The position numbers were made by a program, and so were the translations under genes. A stretch of 20,992 bases of DNA from UBA2862 sp045658005 (lineage in GTDB: Bacteria > Bacillota > Clostridia > Christensenellales > Aristaeellaceae). The stretch covers positions 1 through 20,992 of the forward strand of contig JAZOUD010000130.1 in NCBI GenBank assembly GCA_045658005.1, in the 5' to 3' direction. The stretch's first letter is position 1. Every line of letters starts with the position of its first letter. Positions 1-8,251 of this stretch are shown here, piece by piece. The notes below the pieces were generated by a model. The model ran no database searches, was not told the origin of the DNA, and saw nothing but the letters and a program-made list of their open reading frames with translations.

Positions 1-140
1 GAATGAATGAATTTCAAAGCAGACAATATGCAAATTCTCGAACAAATGAGGGCGATTTACCCTAATAATCCAAGAGAAATGCATATTTGCATTCGTGATT
101 GTTCAACATTTCACAGCATGCAGACTTTTTCAGTGGTCTC

Positions 141-196
141 GGACCGTCCTTGTGTGCACAAAAGGATGAACACAGAGAACCGTCCCCGTGTGTCCT
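141..196. repeat. REP-like GGGACGGTTCTC-family repeat, tandem pair
   Basis: Two similar cores lie in the same direction: GGACCGTCCTTGTGTGC from 141 and AGAACCGTCCCCGTGTG from 176. The second is flanked by short inverted arms (ACAC near 170 and GTGT near 188). Read on the minus strand the core is GGGACGGTTCT, which recurs at 4078-4088. From general knowledge this core is a scattered intergenic repeat in Clostridia, often discussed with REP-associated Y1 transposases; no transposase is visible in this window. The repeat abuts the 5' end of the kinase remnant that follows, so it probably marks the breakpoint. The preceding 140 bases hold no recognisable gene. Confidence 0.6.
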
Positions 197-607
197 GAAT
201 GCTACGCCCGCTTTATCCGCCGGATTCACGAAGTGGAGATGGAACCGGGCGAGCTCCCGGAGGCAAAGGGCTTGTTCATCGGATATCTGGAAGACCTCAG
301 GGGCCTCCTTGGCGAAACGCTGTACGCCAGGCTGCGCGCCCTCCTTGAAGCGATGCCGAAAAACCTGCACATCGTGCATGGCGACATACAGATGAAGAAC
401 GTGATGCTCAGCGGAGACGAGCTGATGCTGATCGACATGGACACATTGTGCGTCGGTGATCCGGTGTTTGACCTGATGGGTATTTACATGACCTACATGC
501 TGTTCAATGAGGATGAGCCGGATAACTCGATGAAATTCCTCGGGATCACCGGTGAAATCAACATATTTCCATTATACGACGATTGTCCTGGCCACAAAGA
601 AATATAA
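188..607 (+). pseudogene. Remnant of a TIGR02172/APH-like small-molecule kinase
   Basis: The reading frame contains the catalytic and metal-binding core of aminoglycoside/choline-kinase-like phosphotransferases: HGDIQMKNVM (catalytic Asp and Asn) followed by LIDMDTL and GDPVFDL. This combination is typical of the TIGR02172 family of uncharacterised Clostridial kinases. The N-lobe with its nucleotide-binding residues is missing. Homology starts near YARFIRRIHE just after the repeat at 141-196, and the only upstream start is a GTG inside that repeat with no ribosome binding site. After the motif SMKFLGI (about 545) the C-terminus no longer looks like the family. I read it as a fragment truncated at both ends. 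Family assignment is good; exact substrate is unknown. Confidence 0.7.
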
Positions 608-609
608 TC

Positions 610-638
610 TTGACAAACATGAAGCGATGTATCATAAT
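610..638 (+). promoter_or_regulatory. Sigma-A-type promoter for the wall-repeat protein
   Basis: TTGACA at 610-615 and CATAAT at 633-638 are separated by 17 bases, a perfect -35 and a 5/6 -10. This puts transcription start near 645 and leaves a leader of about 45 bases before the ATG at 690. An additional TAGAAT at 651-656 has no matching -35. Confidence 0.65.
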
Positions 639-689
639 TAAATAAACATGATAGAATGTAACTAATAGTATCTTTGTGGAGGTGTTATC

Positions 690-3600
690 ATGCACAAGAG
701 CGCACTAAAACGAGTATTCCTGCTGGCTCTCGCACTTCTTTGCCTGTGGTCGACGGCGATGTGCGCCGTGGCTGCGTCATCGAAGGTAAAGAGCCTCAAG
801 CTGCCTTCCGTCGGTGTCGTCGTCAAGGGCAATAAGCTCATTCTGAAGGCGAAGGTGTCTCCTGCCGGCACAAAAATAACCTGGAAGAGCTCGAATAAAC
901 GCATCGCTACAGTCAACACCAGCGGCAAGGTGACCGGCGTTGGCATCGGCGAAGCAACGATCACGGCGACCGCGGGCAATAAGAAGGCCCAGTGTACGGT
1001 TCGAGTGGTCAAGAAGAAGGGCATGTACAAGGATAAGGGCAAGACCTATTATTGCAACCCCAAAACCGGCCTTCTGGCCAAGGGGCTGACCACCATAGGG
1101 TCTGCCAAGTACTACTTCCATACGACAAAGGGCTATATGCTGACCGGGCTCCAGAAGATCAAGGGCAAGACCTATTACTTCGCGCCGAGCTCCGGCAAGA
1201 TGCAGAAGGGCCTGCAGACCATCAAAAAGAAGCTCTATTTCTTTGACAAGTCTACGGGCGTACAGAAGACCGGCATGATCAGGGTCAATACCGGCAAGAC
1301 CTACAACTTCCTGAAGAAGGGCGGGGTAACCCACGGCTGGCTTATCTCTGGTTCCAATGTCTACTACTTCCACAAGACCGAAGGCTACATGCTGACCGGG
1401 CTTCAGAAGATCGACAACGATACCTATTATTTCCACAAGAGCAAGGGCTATATGCTGAAGGGCTCACAGACCATCAACAAGAAAAAATACTACTTTGATC
1501 CCGGCACCGGTGTGCAAAAGACCGGATTGATCAAGGATGAGAAGGGCAATTACTATAACTTCCTGAAGAATGGCGGCGTGTCCAAGGGCTTGACGGTCAT
1601 TGGAAGCGATACCTATTATTTCCATGAGTCTACCGGACAGATGAGGACCGGAAAGCAAACGGTCAATAATCTGCTGTATTATTTCGATAAGAATACAGGC
1701 AAACAGTGCACGGGCTTCATATCGGTGGATGTCAATTCGGGGACCGTCGTCTATCACTTCCTGAAGGAGGGCGGCGTGTCCAAGGGCTTTGCGGTCATTG
1801 ATTCGAATACCTATTACTTCAATCCGGATACGGGCGTAATGTACGCGGGTACGCTGCGCGAGATCCCCAAGGACTCCAAGAAGTTCTATTACTTTGCCGC
1901 GGAGACGGGCATCATGCAGACCGGGTTCCAGACGGTCAATGACTACCGTTACTACTTTGACCCGCAGACCGGCATAGCCGCTACCGGGATAACCAAGGTA
2001 GACGGGGATACCTACTATTTCAATGAGAACAGCGCGCGGATGAAATTTGGAAGGCAGACGGTCAATAACCTGCGCTATTTCTTTGATGAGAAGACGGGCA
2101 AGCAGCGCACGGGCCTCGTCTCGATTACGCAGGATTCGAAGACCTATGTTTATTACTACCTGCCGGAGGGCGGCATCTCCACGGGCTTTGTGACCGTCGG
2201 TTCAGATACCTATTACTTCAATCCGGATTCGGGGATCATGACTGCCGGGAACGTGCGCGAGATCCCGGAGGGCTCCAGGAAGTTCTATTACTTTGCCGCA
2301 GATACGGGCATCATGCAGACCGGGTTCCAGACGGTCAATGGCTACCGTTACTACTTTAATCCGCAGACCGGCGTCGCCGCTACCGGGATAACCAAGGTGG
2401 GCAGGGATACCTACTATTTCAACGAGAACAGCGCGCGGATGAAATTCGGAAAGCAGAAGGTCAAGAACCTGCGCTATTTCTTCGACGAGAAGACGGGCAA
2501 GCAGTGCACGGGCCTCATCTTCATTGACGTGAAGACGGACAAGCGGTGTACGAGCTTCGTCTCGATTGAAGAGACCCATGGTTATTACTACCGGCCGGAA
2601 GGTGGCGTATCCACGGGTTTCGTGACCATCGGCTCGAATACCTACTACTTCAATCCGGATTCGGGGATCATGACGGCCGGCAAAGTGCGCGAGATCCCGG
2701 AGGGGTCCAAGAAGTACTATTACTTTGCCGCGGATACGGGCATCATGCAGAACGGCTTCCAGACGGTCGGAGAAAAGCGGTATTATTTCGATCCGAAGAC
2801 CAGCATCGCCGCACTGGGCCTGACTGACATTGACGGCAAGCTCTATTTCTTCGACGAAAATGCCGGTATGATGCGCACGGGCCTGCGGGTCGTCAACGAC
2901 AAGCGATACTATTTCGACCCCACTTCCGGCCAGGCGATCAACGGTGTTCGCAAGGTGGAATACTCCAATGGCTCCACTTATTACCTGTACTTTGATATGA
3001 ACGAGGCGTCGGGTTGTCGGATAGGCCCGCAGAAGTATGAGGGCGAATATTATTGCTTCCATGAAACGGGCTTTTTCGCGAGAGAGGGCTTCAGGACCAT
3101 CGACAAGTCGGTCTACTATTTCAACCCGGACAACGGCTACAAGGCCAACAGGAACAAGACCTGGAATTACATGGGGATGACCCTTGTGGCCAATAACGAA
3201 GGCGTTGTCAGCGCGAAATCCGATGACGGCTCCACGCGCAGCAAGGTGTTGCGCTGGGCGTTTAATCATGTGGGTCATAGTTATGGGGAAGGCAATGATC
3301 AATATACCTGCAGCTCCTTTGTCTCCGGCGCCTATGAGTATGCGGGGAAGAATTATCTCACGCTGAAGGTCAGCAAGGCGGAAAACCAGGCGAAGCTGTT
3401 ATTGCAGTATGTCCCTGACTGCATAAAGTACACCGACACCGTCCCGAGCGATCTCAAGCCCGGCGACCTGATGTTCTGGGAGGATCCAAGCTGCACCGAT
3501 CCGAACTGCGACAGGCGTTTTTCCTACAATGGGAAGGACTATCACATTCACCATGTGAGCATCTATGCGGGGGATAACCTGGTTGCCGAGACGGCCAACG

Positions 3601-3989
3601 TAGAGCTTGGAACCCAAATTACCTACATGTCCGATGAATCCGACATCAAGCTTGCGTTCGTCGCAAATGTGATCGATTCCAAGCTCCCGGATAATCCTGA
3701 GGTGGACTATTCCAAATTCACCACCCCGTCGAGCGTGGCGAGCAATGCCATGGGATCCATGGAGGGACAGGAAGACGCTGCGCTGGACTCTGCAGATGAG
3801 GGCAGCATAGATGAGCTTTCCATCGGTGAGGATGAACTGCTCCCTGGCCTGCTGGATCTCTCCTCGGAGCTCGACATCCTGCTCGATGACGATGAAATCG
3901 AGGAACTGATTGTTCCGGATGGTGATCTGGCCCTTGACGTAGCACAAAATCAGGACGGATCAATGGAATTCGAGCTTGAATTGCCCTGA
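690..3989 (+). CDS. Secreted Big_2 / cell-wall-binding-repeat / NlpC-P60-like protein
   Basis: Start is fixed by GGAGGT at 678-683, six bases before the ATG. Residues 1-29 form a Sec signal peptide (basic MHKSALKR, Leu/Ala-rich core, CAVAA before the cut). Residues about 33-109 are a bacterial Ig-like Big_2 domain (ITWKSSNKRIATVNTSGKVTG). Residues about 110-825 hold roughly 32 aromatic-Gly modules of the CW_binding/choline-binding type (YYF..TG..TG pattern), which normally attach proteins to wall teichoic or polysaccharide polymers. Residues about 849-990 resemble an NlpC/P60 cysteine peptidase: YTCSSFVSGAY with candidate nucleophile Cys874 and HHVSIYAG with candidate His955, plus the GDLMFW motif. 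The last ~90 residues are strikingly acidic. Role inferred: wall-anchored peptidoglycan or glycopeptide hydrolase outside the cell. It stands alone between two broken genes. Enzymatic activity is inferred only. Confidence 0.85.
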   Translation: MHKSALKRVFLLALALLCLWSTAMCAVAASSKVKSLKLPSVGVVVKGNKLILKAKVSPAGTKITWKSSNKRIATVNTSGKVTGVGIGEATITATAGNKKAQCTVRVVKKKGMYKDKGKTYYCNPKTGLLAKGLTTIGSAKYYFHTTKGYMLTGLQKIKGKTYYFAPSSGKMQKGLQTIKKKLYFFDKSTGVQKTGMIRVNTGKTYNFLKKGGVTHGWLISGSNVYYFHKTEGYMLTGLQKIDNDTYYFHKSKGYMLKGSQTINKKKYYFDPGTGVQKTGLIKDEKGNYYNFLKNGGVSKGLTVIGSDTYYFHESTGQMRTGKQTVNNLLYYFDKNTGKQCTGFISVDVNSGTVVYHFLKEGGVSKGFAVIDSNTYYFNPDTGVMYAGTLREIPKDSKKFYYFAAETGIMQTGFQTVNDYRYYFDPQTGIAATGITKVDGDTYYFNENSARMKFGRQTVNNLRYFFDEKTGKQRTGLVSITQDSKTYVYYYLPEGGISTGFVTVGSDTYYFNPDSGIMTAGNVREIPEGSRKFYYFAADTGIMQTGFQTVNGYRYYFNPQTGVAATGITKVGRDTYYFNENSARMKFGKQKVKNLRYFFDEKTGKQCTGLIFIDVKTDKRCTSFVSIEETHGYYYRPEGGVSTGFVTIGSNTYYFNPDSGIMTAGKVREIPEGSKKYYYFAADTGIMQNGFQTVGEKRYYFDPKTSIAALGLTDIDGKLYFFDENAGMMRTGLRVVNDKRYYFDPTSGQAINGVRKVEYSNGSTYYLYFDMNEASGCRIGPQKYEGEYYCFHETGFFAREGFRTIDKSVYYFNPDNGYKANRNKTWNYMGMTLVANNEGVVSAKSDDGSTRSKVLRWAFNHVGHSYGEGNDQYTCSSFVSGAYEYAGKNYLTLKVSKAENQAKLLLQYVPDCIKYTDTVPSDLKPGDLMFWEDPSCTDPNCDRRFSYNGKDYHIHHVSIYAGDNLVAETANVELGTQITYMSDESDIKLAFVANVIDSKLPDNPEVDYSKFTTPSSVASNAMGSMEGQEDAALDSADEGSIDELSIGEDELLPGLLDLSSELDILLDDDEIEELIVPDGDLALDVAQNQDGSMEFELELP
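1821..2800 (+). repeat. Recently duplicated supermodule within the wall-repeat gene
   Basis: Beyond the ~22-residue modules there is a longer-period duplication. The stretch beginning AATCCGGAT at 1821 recurs at 2220 (399 bases, 133 codons) and again at 2652 (432 bases, 144 codons). Each copy carries the same module order: NPD-G, FYYFAA, RYYF, NEN-ARM, YFFDEKTGK, a YYY-EGG module, then the next NPD-G; the last copy is incomplete. The extra 11 codons in the second period lie around 2515-2565. Conservation at the DNA level suggests recent unequal recombination and length variation between strains. Confidence 0.75.
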
Positions 3990-4068
3990 GCCCCTTACTC
4001 ACGCAATGCCATCAATTTAAGGCATGGGCACTCCTTCCGACTGACTTGATGACATAGCCTGCTCGCTT

Positions 4069-4097
4069 TGGGACAAGGGAACGGTTCTCTTGTCCCA
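4069..4097. repeat. REP-like GGGACGGTTCTC-family repeat, palindromic copy
   Basis: Nine-base perfect arms TGGGACAAG (4069-4077) and CTTGTCCCA (4089-4097) flank the core GGAACGGTTCT. The core on the opposite strand, AGAACCGTTCC, matches the copy at 176-186 at 10 of 11 positions. It lies about 120 bases upstream of the surviving part of the 5'-nucleotidase remnant, mirroring the arrangement at the kinase remnant. Confidence 0.6.
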
Positions 4098-4181
4098 TTT
4101 GCTATCATGGATATTGACCAATTTAGCAGAATGATCTTTCCAGGGTTACTGCTCAGCGTCCCCCTGATGGACTCCCTCAGT

Positions 4182-4196
4182 CTGGCCTTCGGCCAG
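4182..4196. repeat. Short hairpin in unassigned sequence before the nucleotidase remnant
   Basis: CTGGCC, TTC, GGCCAG forms a perfect 6-bp stem with a 3-base loop, inside the stretch CTCCCTCAGTCTGGCC...CAGCTTCTTCC. It resembles the CCCTCAGTC...GCCAGCTCCCTC interspersed repeats I know from gut Clostridia, but that identification is from memory. It sits in the 4098-4217 segment that does not resemble any protein. Confidence 0.3.
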
Positions 4197-4217
4197 CCAG
4201 CTTCTTCCAAGGGTACC

Positions 4218-5122
4218 TTGATCACCGAGACCTGGATCAACGGCGTGCTGGTGGTGCAAAACAGGTATCAGGCCCAGACCATGGCAGTCATCGACCTGAC
4301 CCTGGAGCAGGACGGCGCGGGCTGGAAGGTCGTCGACAGGACCTCCCGGAGCGTCGACATCGCCGGTTATGGGGCCGATCCGGCCATGGTGGCGCTGTTG
4401 AAGGACTACGACCTGCGGGCCAGGGAGGACGCGAACCGTGTGATCGGCCGGCTGGAGGGCGGAGCGCTGGCGCCGGAAAGCGGGAACGACGAAATCTATG
4501 CGGCGATGGTCCAGGATACAGAGCGCTGGTTGACCTGATCAACGCCGTGCAGATGCATTACACCGACGCGGAGGTTTCCGCCACAGCGCTGCCCGGGGCG
4601 GACGCGAACCTGTATCCCGGCGAGATCCGAAAATGCGACATGGCGCGACTATACCGGTTTTCCAATACCCTGTACAAGCTTCACATGACCGGCGCGCAGC
4701 TGAAGCGGTTCATGGAATGGACCGCCGACTTTTACAATACGCTCGGTCCCGGGGAGGCGACCGTATCGCTCAACGAGCGCTTCAGCGCGTATAACTATTA
4801 CATTTTTGAGGGCATTTGCTATGAAGTGAACCTCTCCCGCGAACCGGGAAGCCGGATCGAGCGCCTGACCTGGCCGGACGGGAATCCCGTCGGGGACGAT
4901 GACGTGTTTGAAATTGCCGTGAACAACTATTGCGCCAATTCCCAATTGCTCGCTCCGGAGGTGATTTATGGGGCGGATGAGCTGCCCGTGCTGGTTGAAG
5001 GGGACGTGCATGGTGAGATCGGCGGCGTCCGTGAGTTGATCGGGGATTACATTGCAAATGTCAAAAATGGCGTCATTTACCCTGAGTGCGACGACAACTG
5101 GAGGATCACCGGCCGGGAATGA
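4218..5122 (+). pseudogene. Truncated, frameshifted 5'-nucleotidase (UshA-like) remnant
   Basis: The first frame (to 4538) reads the end of the metallophosphoesterase domain of secreted 5'-nucleotidases (INGVLVVQ, MAVIDLTLE) and continues to IYAAMVQDT. The second frame (to 5122) continues with the 5_nucleotid_C domain: LINAVQMHYTDAEVSATAL, LYPGEIRKCDMARLYRF, LYKLHMTGAQLK, FEIAVNNY. Joining them across an indel near 4518-4530 restores the family pattern DT.LVDLINAVQ. The N-terminal two-thirds of the catalytic domain with its metal ligands, and the signal peptide, are absent. No ribosome binding site precedes it. It is therefore doubly broken and almost certainly nonfunctional; the intact parent would have hydrolysed extracellular nucleotides. 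Confidence 0.75.
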
Positions 5123-5125
5123 ATT

Positions 5126-5196
5126 TAAACCGCGTAATGATTCAGTCATGGCGGCCTGAAGGCCGCCATGACTGAATCATCGTGAGGTAAACCGCG
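5126..5196. repeat. 20-bp perfect hairpin flanked by 9-base direct repeats
   Basis: Arms 5137-5156 and 5161-5180 are perfectly complementary over 20 bp (ATGATTCAGTCATGGCGGCC) around the loop TGAA. Direct repeats TAAACCGCG at 5126-5134 and 5188-5196 flank the hairpin. There is no T-run, so a simple intrinsic terminator is unlikely on the plus strand, although it could end or stabilise transcripts from either side. The direct repeats make a small insertion with a target duplication possible. Confidence 0.6.
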
Positions 5197-5220
5197 CCAC
5201 CATGAATGAACGCGGTTGCA

Positions 5221-5266
5221 GGAGCGATTTCCCAATCGCCCGCGGGCGCTCGGAGAGCGCCCCTAC
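5221..5266. repeat. Double-hairpin intergenic repeat (GTAGGGGCG family)
   Basis: Two consecutive stems occur: GCGATT/AATCGC (5224-5229 with 5234-5239) and GGGCGCT/AGCGCCC (5244-5250 with 5256-5262), ending in CGCCCCTAC (5258-5266). The CGCCCCTAC end is shared with the hairpin at 10049-10079. It lies in the gap between the nucleotidase remnant and the convergent permease gene and could act as a bidirectional 3' end structure. The rest of 5267-5343 shows nothing recognisable. Confidence 0.55.
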
Positions 5267-5343
5267 GAGGCATGTTCACGGTAATGGTTACCGATTTATA
5301 ACGCCACAATATGGCGGCGCGCCTTCCAGATGGTTCAATCGGC

Positions 5344-6819
5344 TCAGCGCTTGTCCTTGTCGATGAATTCGAGGGTGATCGTCGAAAGCGCCGCGAAGAC
5401 CAGCACGAACAGGGCCAGCCTGAGCCAGTAGCGCATGACGTTTTCCTGGGTGCATTCGTAGTCGGGGTTGTAGCTGGCCTCGGCGATCCGCTTTTGCAGG
5501 ATGTCCTTGATCCGGTCCTCGCCGATCATGTCCACGATGCCGCCCACGGTGGTGGTGTAGGTGTAGCTCTGGTCATGGAGGGATTGAACCTTCTCGCTGT
5601 TGACGATCAGCTTGAGCACGTCGCCCACGAAGATGTCCTTGCCCACCTTCACGTCGCGGTACTTTTCCAGCAGCCCCTCCGCGTTGATCATGTCCAGCAC
5701 GTCGCCCACGGTGGTGGTGGGGATGACCTGTTTTGTTTCGAGGAACGCCATGATTTTTTCGTCCGCCATCAGCTTGTCGAGTACCGTTCTCAGGTTCAGC
5801 TTTATGAGCTTCAGGTCGATGGTGTAGTCCAGCGCGTTTGAGAGGGCGTCCGATTCGCAGATGAACCGCAGGATGTCGGCGATGGACATTTCCTCCAGTA
5901 TCTGCTCCTGCTTGAAGCCCTGGAACTCCTTGCTCTGCAACAGGTCCTTGACCTCGCCCAGGGTGAACACCCGGGTCAGCGGGGTCTCATGCAGCTGCTT
6001 GATGGCGGGAACGCTCGTGTCCATCACCGCGTCGATCACATCGCCGTAGTGGATGGTGGCGCTGAGCTCCCTGTCCCGCAGCTTGTCCAGCTGGTTCCAG
6101 ATCACCATCATCGGGCGGTTGTTGTAATCGCCCTGGGCCGCGACGACCTTCAGCGCGGGGTTGGAGACGGTGAGGGGGGTGAGGTGGCGGGTCCAGCCGG
6201 GCAGCGTCATCAGGCCGCCGGAAAACACCAGCTGGAAGATCAGAACGAAGGGCATGATCGTCATGGCTGTGGTGGTGTTGCGGGCCAGCGACGAGATCCA
6301 CAGCGACATCATGTCGGAGGCGTAGGTGATCAGGAATATCGAGATGCCGAAGTCCAGGATCATCCAGCGGGTAAACAGCCCCTCCTCCGGGTATTTGACG
6401 CCGACAGCCCTGGTCACATACAGCGTCACGATGGTCTGCAGCAGGCACAGCAGCAGCTGGTACAGCATGTGGGAGATGACGTAGGAGGAGATGTGCATGC
6501 CGGAGCGGTGCTCGCGCTTGATCACGTCCCGCTCGCGGCAGATGATCTGTATCGAATTGAAGCAGCCGTTCCAAATGCACACCATGACCATTGCGAACCC
6601 GCCCAGCAGCGTGCCCTCCATGTTGATGAACAGGCGGTTGCGGATGACCATGCCCACCAGGCCGGCGATCACCGCCGCCATGGGCAGCACCTTCCAGTCG
6701 CTCTGGTACATGAACATGGCCAGCTGACGGGCCAGATAAATCCAAATCTGCGCGAAGCGGCCGCGATAGCGGGCCTTGAACAAGCGCCTGGAATCCCTGT
6801 CGACTTTCATTTCAGCCAT
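5344..6819 (-). CDS. ABCG-like ABC-2 permease with a repeat-bearing extracytoplasmic domain
   Basis: Start chosen at MAEMKV because GGAGGT lies five bases upstream; it overlaps the end of the ATPase gene by 8 bases (ATGGCTGA), indicating translational coupling. The product is 491 residues. Membrane segments appear near residues 47-63, 70-90, 112-140, 152-175, 184-202 and 464-483, resembling the ABC2_membrane fold of ABCG/White-type exporters. Between the fifth and last segments (about 205-460) is a large soluble insert containing seven copies of a degenerate motif (hydrophobic-x-G/A-D/E-V/I-L-x-x-L/I-x-x-S/D-E/D) starting near 256, 285, 311, 341, 369, 396 and 423. I do not recognise this insert from named ABC permeases. 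Substrate is unknown. It forms a transporter with the upstream ATPase. Confidence 0.75.
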   Translation of the reverse strand: MAEMKVDRDSRRLFKARYRGRFAQIWIYLARQLAMFMYQSDWKVLPMAAVIAGLVGMVIRNRLFINMEGTLLGGFAMVMVCIWNGCFNSIQIICRERDVIKREHRSGMHISSYVISHMLYQLLLCLLQTIVTLYVTRAVGVKYPEEGLFTRWMILDFGISIFLITYASDMMSLWISSLARNTTTAMTIMPFVLIFQLVFSGGLMTLPGWTRHLTPLTVSNPALKVVAAQGDYNNRPMMVIWNQLDKLRDRELSATIHYGDVIDAVMDTSVPAIKQLHETPLTRVFTLGEVKDLLQSKEFQGFKQEQILEEMSIADILRFICESDALSNALDYTIDLKLIKLNLRTVLDKLMADEKIMAFLETKQVIPTTTVGDVLDMINAEGLLEKYRDVKVGKDIFVGDVLKLIVNSEKVQSLHDQSYTYTTTVGGIVDMIGEDRIKDILQKRIAEASYNPDYECTQENVMRYWLRLALFVLVFAALSTITLEFIDKDKR

Positions 6820-8173
6820 GCTGCACCTCCGCATATTTCATCACAAATTCGTCCGCCAGGCCGTCGCCGCCCTCTTCCTTGCGGTTGACGGCCTTCACGA
6901 TATCCTCCATCTTCTCCCGTCCGAAGAACCGCCGGGCCTCTTCGATGCTGCCGTAGAAGGCCAGCCGGCCTGTGCGGGCGCTGTCCTTGGCCAGCACGAT
7001 CACATCGTCGAACAGGTCCACCACGCGGTCGGGCGTGTGGGTGATGACGATGACGATCCTTCCGGTGTCGGCGATCCTGCGCAGCTCCTCGAACAGCGCG
7101 CGGGCCATGACGCCGTCCAGGCCGGAATCCGGCTCGTCGAGTATGAACAGCGCGGGGTTGGAGATCATCTCCATGCAAATGGACAGCCGCTTTTTCTGGC
7201 CGCCGGACAGCTTTTCGACGAGCTCGTTTTGCACGGGCGTCAGGCCGAAGATCTCCATGACCTCATCTACGCGGCTTTTGAGGTCTTCGGCCGGCACGTC
7301 GATGGGAAGGCGCAGCTTGGCCGAATCCATCAGCGTGTTCAGCACGGTGTTCTTGCCCCGCATCATCTCGCTCTGGGGCACAAAGCCCATCTCATGGATC
7401 ATCTGATCGTACTGGGTGTAGACGTTGTGGCCGTTCAGCATGACTTCGGCATCAGCCTTTTCATAGCCGTTGACGGCGTTGACAAAGGTGGTCTTGCCCG
7501 CGCCGGAGCCGCCCAGCAGCAGCACCAGATGGCCCTGGGGGATGGCCATGTGGATGTCCCGCAGCAGCACCTTCTTCTGGAAGTTCTCGGTGACGGCGCG
7601 TTCCTTCAGGTTCACCGTCAGGCCCTCGTCCATGACGGTGACGCTGCCCTGGTGTACCAGCTTCGCCAGCTCCGCCTTGATGTCGTCCACCTTCCAGCCG
7701 GGCTGGTACTTGCTGCTGAAGCCCCAGATCAGCGCGGGGATGCACTCCAGATAGGGCGGGATCCACAGCCACAGCCAGGCCTTGCGCACACCGTAGACCT
7801 CTATGAGGCCGTTGTAGACGCGGATGTACAATAAGAAGGACGTCAGGGTCAGGCTGATTATGACGATCGTCATCACGATGTCCGATGTGCTGAGCTGCGC
7901 CGCGCTGATGTCGGGCCCTCTATAGACCCTGTAGCCGATGCTCAACGCGATCATGGCCAGGCTGATGAAGGCGAGCTTCGGGGCGTCCGATTCACAGCCG
8001 GCGCAGCGGGCCAGCTGGTATTCCCGCAGGCCGGGAATCAGCGCGTGCCAGTTCTTGATGCCGGACTTCGGGAACATCATGAACAGCCCCGCCATGTAAA
8101 GCACGACGAAGATGGCGGGCACGATATCGCTCGTACCGGTAAACAGGGTCATAAGGATGCGTACAACAGGCAT
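6812..8173 (-). CDS. ABC transporter ATPase with an N-terminal membrane domain
   Basis: The ATG at 8173 is preceded by AGGAG eight bases upstream; a GTG at 8182 overlaps that site and is rejected. The product is 453 residues. Residues 1-150 contain about four membrane helices, including the KNWHALIPGL motif typical of DUF5684-like small membrane domains. The nucleotide-binding domain follows: Walker A GGSGAGKTT (221-229), Q-loop FVPQSE (264-269), signature LSGGQKKRLSI (322-332), Walker B ALFILDEPDSGLD (341-353) and H-loop ITHTP (377-381). The LSGGQKKRLSI and DSGLD pattern fits the ABCG subfamily. The membrane domain precedes the ATPase but is too short and differently arranged to be the transport pore; that comes from the downstream permease. 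Probable exporter; cargo unknown. Confidence 0.85.
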   Translation of the reverse strand: MPVVRILMTLFTGTSDIVPAIFVVLYMAGLFMMFPKSGIKNWHALIPGLREYQLARCAGCESDAPKLAFISLAMIALSIGYRVYRGPDISAAQLSTSDIVMTIVIISLTLTSFLLYIRVYNGLIEVYGVRKAWLWLWIPPYLECIPALIWGFSSKYQPGWKVDDIKAELAKLVHQGSVTVMDEGLTVNLKERAVTENFQKKVLLRDIHMAIPQGHLVLLLGGSGAGKTTFVNAVNGYEKADAEVMLNGHNVYTQYDQMIHEMGFVPQSEMMRGKNTVLNTLMDSAKLRLPIDVPAEDLKSRVDEVMEIFGLTPVQNELVEKLSGGQKKRLSICMEMISNPALFILDEPDSGLDGVMARALFEELRRIADTGRIVIVITHTPDRVVDLFDDVIVLAKDSARTGRLAFYGSIEEARRFFGREKMEDIVKAVNRKEEGGDGLADEFVMKYAEVQHG

Positions 8174-8251
8174 TTCATCCACTCCTTTTGTAAAACCTTA
8201 TCCGTTTTGACCGCCGGATGGGTGGCGGCAAACTTTTACAACGTATTGAAC

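Noticed and set aside
3995..4240. 81-codon minus-strand frame ending LKLMALRE, considered as a transposase tail
   Set aside because: Only the last residues look vaguely familiar; it crosses the REP-like repeat and has no start signal or DDE motif.
8173..8182. GTG start of the ATPase at 8182
   Set aside because: It overlaps the AGGAG that properly serves the ATG at 8173.
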